NCBI GenBank assembly: GCA_017431755.1
Contig: JAFRKM010000107.1
Location: forward strand, 1 to 7,258
DNA from: Clostridia bacterium
Lineage (GTDB): Bacteria; Bacillota; Clostridia; Oscillospirales; Acutalibacteraceae
Direction of reading: 5' to 3'
Length of the DNA stretch: 7,258 nucleotides
Below the pieces are notes generated by a model. That model did no database searches and had not been told where the DNA came from. It saw only the letters and a program-made list of their open reading frames with translations. This document shows positions 4,401 to 7,258 of the stretch, one piece after another. The position numbers and the translations under genes are program-made. The first letter of the stretch is position 1; every line of letters starts with the position of its first letter.

Positions 4401-7258
4401 GTGCCATTTTCCCACCGCCAAAACTTGACCAATTAAGAGGTCTGTCCGTCTCACTTGGCGTATCTTCTGCATTATTCACGCTGTATATATCAATAAGCTC
4501 AGAACATTTATCGTCACCTTTAAAATTTACTGTTGTTCTTTCTTCCGGTGGCTTATTTAAAACAATTTCACAGTCATCATTCGGTACTTTTCCCAATGTA
4601 ACTATTACACCGGTTTTGTCAATAACAATCGCATTAGGATCGTTTAATGTTTTGTTTAATGGCGCATCTTCAAACCAATCAAAATAATATTCTAATAATG
4701 ACCCTGGCTCACGGTAATTTGAATTTAGTTCCCATGTTGAATTTTCAGCAATTGCATCAACAATTATTTTTACGCAATATCTAGTTTTACCGTCACCGTC
4801 TGCAATAGGAAAAGGAATATCATTACCGTTATATCGCACTTTTAAATTTTCAACAATTTCTTCCGGCAAGGCATCATCACATTTTATTGTAACTTCATAT
4901 TTATTTGTTTCTACGCCTCTAACTCCAAATTTATCATTATCTCCAATTTTAATGTCTTTTAATAGTTTAAAATCATATACTATATTTCCATCTTGTCTAA
5001 ATTTTTCATGGTACTCGATATTCTCGTTTTTATACCAAATGTTACTCATGCTTATATTGTAATCTGTAATTTCACCATTTAAAGTAGCTTCCCTATAATT
5101 ACTATGCTGCCAATACATTGTATGCAATTCTGAAAAAATACGAATTTTGTCACCTTTCATCTTTATAATATAGTCATATCGGTAGGAATCAGAAGAATAT
5201 ACCCAACCATAGTCCACACGATACATTAATTCTACATTTTTGAGATCTTGATATTCACCATTAATAGATAGCGTATTATAATGATCATGACCCCACCCAT
5301 TAACTAATTGCTGTTCTTTTCTTTCGCCAGTTGCCGAATTGACTAGCTCAATTTTAGAAGGATTAGTATTTGCAAACTGTCCGTAACCATTTAAAAATAT
5401 AGTTGATTTTGAATACTCGTCACCTAATGCAACCCTAACAAGTGATGACTGTTGATAATTTATATCAACAGATTTAGGATACTCATCTTCACCCGGAGCA
5501 GCACTATCATCTAAATATACTTTAAATTCCCTTTCGTTACCATTTTCACTAAAAAATTTAAGTGGATACTTTTTAAATTCACCTGCTATGCTATAGGTAA
5601 CTGTTTCGCCAGGATAACCATTTATTGTAAACGTATATGTCTTTTCATCGTCGTTCCAGCCAGACTCATCCGCAATTTGCGTATTACCATTATAAACTTT
5701 AGTTATTTTCATGCCGTCCTGTGCTATTAATTTAACAGCTATACTATCGTTATCGTTATCACCAAAATCCTGAGCAAGCTTAAAGGGAATACTTACTTCA
5801 TTGCTCCCCTCTTCTATTGTTTTTTCTTTTGTTTGTGTATGCTGGCCTGCGCTTTCAGTAACAGTCATCTCCACTTTGTTAGCTAAAGAAGATAATATTT
5901 GACTTTCAACTTCACTTCCGCTTTCAGGTTGAAAGCCTTGTAAAGTTATAGTGGACGACTTATAATCACCAACAACAAATAACGAAACTTCTCCACTCTC
6001 GTTAATATACTTAGGGTAGTCTATTTTAAATGTATAGGTTCTATTAACATCATCCCAAACTGGGTCACTACGAATAGACAAATCCCATTGCGAACCACTA
6101 GTGCTAATATAGGAACCAGAGACACTACTTATAGTTGTGCCTTCCGCGGCCTTTAAAGTAACTTCCATATAGGTATCACCCTGAACATAATGAAAATCAC
6201 GTTCAAGCATTTTTGTTTCTATTCGCGCACTTGTAGCATCCTCAGCAATATCTTTAGATGCACCACCAGAATGTACCCAATCATCATTACCTTTATGAAC
6301 TGTTGTACAACTTTGAACCAATTTTCCTAAAGAATCCCTTTCTCCTGAAAAATTTAAATTTACAGGCGATAACGTTTCAAAATTAACAGAAAGTAAAGTT
6401 GAACCAGGATCACTCTCACCGAACAGCCTATAGCTACCCATACATTCACCTTTATTAAAGCTATACTTTCCACTATAATCAGACGTAGATGTACACGTAA
6501 TATTTTCCGTTTCTTTAAATTTAAAACATTTTAATGTAAAAAGAACAACAAATATAGATTCATAAACTATTATGCCTTTATTTTTATCAACAGATATGGG
6601 TGGAAAAGACTCATAAGGGGTATCAGGCTCAAAAATCGAGGAAGTGTACACAAGAAAATTACCTTCGCCAGCATTTGTAGAAACACCGTTCATAAAATCA
6701 GACATACCTGAACCGGTTATTTTAAATTTAGTATATTTGGGTGCACCATTAGGATAGCGAAGCTTTACTGTAACCTCTCGTGCAGCAGGATCGTTTATCC
6801 AATTACGCCCCGACCACATCTGACAATTACCATTATCAAATGCACTCATTATTGAAAACTCATCTGCAACTTGCATCTCCAACGAATCCACAACGCTATA
6901 TTGATCAGAATCACCTTTGTAAAGATAAAAACTAAAACGGTTACTCCACTCATCATGATGACTATAATCATCATTATAAATATTATCCCGTCCACCAAGT
7001 TCACTCATTGTAAATTTTAAAGTGCAAGACCCATCACCATTTATCGTTATATGTTTTTTACTCCAAGATATCACTCTGGGGCCATAATAATAAACAGATA
7101 TGTCACCGGAAAACAAATCAGGTGAATTATCGTCTGCACGTTTAAAATTCATCTTAAATTCATACACTGTATCATCATCGTCAGCATTAACTTCATTTTT
7201 TGGTGCAAAACAAAAATATACTCCAAGGCCCAATAAAGCAAACGCCAAAAAGAGAAAT
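1477..7258 (-). CDS. Giant secreted, putatively cell-wall-anchored repeat protein (5' end beyond the window)
   Basis: The frame is open to the right edge, giving at least 1926 codons. The TTG at 7248-7246 is only an internal Leu codon within the signal peptide, so the true start lies outside. Residue numbers here count from that TTG. The order is: signal peptide h-region and cleavage near VNA-DDDD (after 22); a beta-rich, aromatic-rich unknown region (about 23-1037), including a duplicated module (about 360-436 and 502-558); about six degenerate Ig-like repeats (1038-1633); a three-helix spacer (1638-1689); a C-terminal module ending TDSFSPMGVIAN (1697-1812); a Gly/Ser linker (about 1838-1880); NPVTA (1882-1886), a membrane helix and a basic tail. 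No catalytic motif was recognised. The design fits an adhesin or wall scaffold of Clostridia. An XRE gene follows 35 bp downstream. The overall architecture is solid, but the ligand and function are unknown. Confidence 0.93.
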   Translation of the reverse strand, partial: FLFLAFALLGLGVYFCFAPKNEVNADDDDTVYEFKMNFKRADDNSPDLFSGDISVYYYGPRVISWSKKHITINGDGSCTLKFTMSELGGRDNIYNDDYSHHDEWSNRFSFYLYKGDSDQYSVVDSLEMQVADEFSIMSAFDNGNCQMWSGRNWINDPAAREVTVKLRYPNGAPKYTKFKITGSGMSDFMNGVSTNAGEGNFLVYTSSIFEPDTPYESFPPISVDKNKGIIVYESIFVVLFTLKCFKFKETENITCTSTSDYSGKYSFNKGECMGSYRLFGESDPGSTLLSVNFETLSPVNLNFSGERDSLGKLVQSCTTVHKGNDDWVHSGGASKDIAEDATSARIETKMLERDFHYVQGDTYMEVTLKAAEGTTISSVSGSYISTSGSQWDLSIRSDPVWDDVNRTYTFKIDYPKYINESGEVSLFVVGDYKSSTITLQGFQPESGSEVESQILSSLANKVEMTVTESAGQHTQTKEKTIEEGSNEVSIPFKLAQDFGDNDNDSIAVKLIAQDGMKITKVYNGNTQIADESGWNDDEKTYTFTINGYPGETVTYSIAGEFKKYPLKFFSENGNEREFKVYLDDSAAPGEDEYPKSVDINYQQSSLVRVALGDEYSKSTIFLNGYGQFANTNPSKIELVNSATGERKEQQLVNGWGHDHYNTLSINGEYQDLKNVELMYRVDYGWVYSSDSYRYDYIIKMKGDKIRIFSELHTMYWQHSNYREATLNGEITDYNISMSNIWYKNENIEYHEKFRQDGNIVYDFKLLKDIKIGDNDKFGVRGVETNKYEVTIKCDDALPEEIVENLKVRYNGNDIPFPIADGDGKTRYCVKIIVDAIAENSTWELNSNYREPGSLLEYYFDWFEDAPLNKTLNDPNAIVIDKTGVIVTLGKVPNDDCEIVLNKPPEERTTVNFKGDDKCSELIDIYSVNNAEDTPSETDRPLNWSSFGGGKMAQDNTAGVSHLESSTFYYVIKAGKDFIKEIADQKTILQNLNLNVPGGSSGYSVELNKNDINNGFIRATVTVDTIKTLPSDGFSLNMTGVEYPLRLAKFKSKKDMATFTPVNGWHSDSSSSFPAGQPDPGDESDIDVSIGNFDYNRDLVFAVGAHEKYEIYNIKDNLKITQTGTETEVPYDAQEYTKDGKVYYEITVYKVKYDITVRATEFDPLHKAITFNNVEGLSYYKVTNVNNERTEGDETKADSAEMGEIIHGKYTVSTGENFYFAVKAEQGYKLESARVSVGAAEGFTEIKITNETNPSYKLYKIKEVGRDYTVSGSIEKLKFNVTFEKYTDPEDPDASKAVTYKKDGIPINTLEVEYGDTVSFNVEIHEKYNKSKFKVKDGDVEINLVSGKYSVVNIISDKTIRVEGIHVNSYNINFAKSDAVEFLNESGSQTICGIQSVSYNEGIKFKVAAKTGYAITDQMEVVSVSESGVRKVMQKDGDGIYSLIGIKEDYEISIENVENILFKVTLEPTEGVTYINEGGAVISGTSKVKYGNNFEFSVSVDDAYDDSIAGMYIIVNGGKGSSIGAQKLATGKYIVSNITEDIVIKVGNIRKNSYNVTLTKVDGMDYYNSSKKVINGDNTVSHGDSFSFKVELHPAYSGSKIKVMLGNEELKANDAGVYTVPKVIENKTVTINGVEENEEAKVVNTINNLPSSVLNLEDVDAVIAATKDYEKLTNDQKQNVANLDELKRRQEQVKEFHHVSNDVRISGVDWHIKLVAVPISFDKEACTRIYKKLNSEYIVSLYDVYLWDVINDVKYTLPEGQEVTITLPKPDLTYFEKPTGIHEKDDGKISYMTLNFGSDIVRFTTDSFSPMGVIANRSLAPGRSSLLDAADANVGLIKNYALSTFGSGGSGGKNGSNPDIVKDENDLTNLDGNTGNISEKFKSRNNPVTAQGSAIRLALVLMLLILLAIATIIIIEGIKRRKKEKGD
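1480..1605 (-). other. Noncanonical sortase-type sorting signal (NPVTA, membrane helix, basic tail)
   Basis: Residues 1882-1923 have the three-part layout of a cell wall sorting signal. NPVTA comes first, then a hydrophobic helix of about 19 residues (about 1893-1911), then IKRRKKEKGD. The pentapeptide is not LPXTG. It keeps the Pro and Thr of the general xPxTx pattern and ends in Ala, as in the LPNTA motif of class D sortases. If no sortase accepts it, the same segment would simply hold the protein in the membrane. Confidence 0.72.
1813..2160 (-). other. Conserved C-terminal module preceding the wall-anchor linker
   Basis: Residues 1697-1812 run from NDVRISGVDWHIKL through LYDVYLWDVINDVKY, PEGQEVTITLPKPDL, IHEKDDGKISY and FTTDSFSPMGVIAN. 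I recognise this pattern as a recurring C-terminal module of large clostridial surface proteins: an LYD..L motif, a 'G..VTV' strand, 'I.H..DGKI' and the ending 'F.TDSFSP.GV'. Its function is not established as far as I know. It always seems to lie just before the anchor, which suggests a role in presentation or folding. Confidence 0.7.
2182..2337 (-). other. Three-helix spacer module in the surface protein
   Basis: Residues 1638-1689 (VVNTINNLP through RRQEQV) match a small helical module seen in many Firmicutes surface proteins. It has the form 'V...I..LP..V.L.D..AV..A...YE.LT..QK..V.NL..L'. The hallmarks here are INNLPS, the DVDAVIAATKDYEKLTNDQK helix pair and NLDELK. It separates the Ig-like repeats from the C-terminal module and is probably structural. 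Confidence 0.8.
2350..4137 (-). repeat. Array of about six degenerate Ig-like protein repeats (about 85-125 residues each)
   Basis: Copies start at about residues 1038, 1162, 1274, 1365, 1457 and 1549. Each contains the pattern F.V....(x)Y: FAVGAHEKY, FAVKAEQGY, FNVEIHEKY, FKVAAKTGY, FSVSVDDAY and FKVELHPAY. Later copies begin with (Y/F)NVT-like strands, for example SYNINF, LFKVTL and SYNVTL. They end with a G.Y.V..I..D..I.V.gI strand pair. The DNA has diverged, so the repeats are visible only in protein. They resemble the extracellular beta-sandwich repeats common in Firmicutes surface proteins and probably act as a stalk. The first copy is the most degenerate and its boundary is approximate. 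Confidence 0.8.
5692..6171 (-). repeat. Duplicated beta module in the N-terminal half of the surface protein
   Basis: Residues about 360-436 and 502-558 share a succession of motifs: a (M/A)(E/V)(V)(T/K)L..A..G strand, then W.D...TYTF.I and YP.....V...(V/A)G(D/E)(Y/F)K. Key stretches are DDVNRTYTFKIDYP against DDEKTYTFTINGYP, and VVGDYK against IAGEFK. The second copy continues to about nucleotide 5578, just beyond the coordinates given here. This is a protein-level repeat. It may be a distant relative of the Ig-like array further on, which would make the whole protein repeat-built. Confidence 0.55.
7183..7258 (-). other. Signal peptide of the giant surface protein (truncated by the window edge)
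   Basis: The translated edge reads FLFLAFALLGLGVYFCFAP, a long hydrophobic core, followed by KNEVNA and then an acidic DDDD run. VNA is a good signal peptidase I recognition sequence, with cleavage expected between 7183 and 7182. The positively charged N-region and the start codon are missing, which confirms that the gene continues outside the window. Confidence 0.85.

Overview
The window looks like chromosomal DNA from a spore-forming member of the Firmicutes, most likely class Clostridia. It is strongly AT-rich. It encodes a clear forespore sigma factor (sigma-G), and it uses TTG start codons with strong Shine-Dalgarno sequences. It also encodes a very large wall-anchored surface protein of the mosaic type common in gut Clostridia. 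I cannot name a genus.

Layout: (1) 1-115, minus strand: the first 38 codons of a secreted or membrane-anchored protein that runs off the left edge. (2) 116-271: a divergent, very AT-rich intergenic region with two short inverted repeats and the sigG leader. (3) 272-1042, plus strand: complete sigG with a TTG start. (4) About 1038-1079: one long perfect hairpin flanked by A and T runs, placed as a shared bidirectional terminator between converging genes. (5) 1085-1441, minus strand: a 118-residue XRE-type DNA-binding protein, also with a TTG start. (6) 1477-7258, minus strand: at least 1926 codons of a giant secreted protein whose true start lies beyond the right edge. It has a signal peptide, a beta-rich unknown N-terminal half, about six degenerate Ig-like repeats, a three-helix spacer, a conserved C-terminal module, a Gly/Ser linker and a noncanonical sortase-type tail (NPVTA, membrane helix, basic end).

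The surface protein and the XRE gene are on the same strand, 35 bp apart, with no terminator visible between them, so they are probably co-transcribed. Transcription would end at the hairpin shared with sigG. The sigG gene stands alone, without spoIIGA and sigE immediately upstream, which is the arrangement usual in Bacillus and Clostridium. Whether the surface protein has anything to do with sporulation is not shown by the sequence; the link is adjacency only.

There is no RNA gene, CRISPR array, insertion sequence or phage module that I can support. The most interesting material is the surface protein: its architecture, odd sorting motif, unusual cysteine content and unassigned N-terminal half. 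The isolated sigG with its TTG start and crowded leader comes next.
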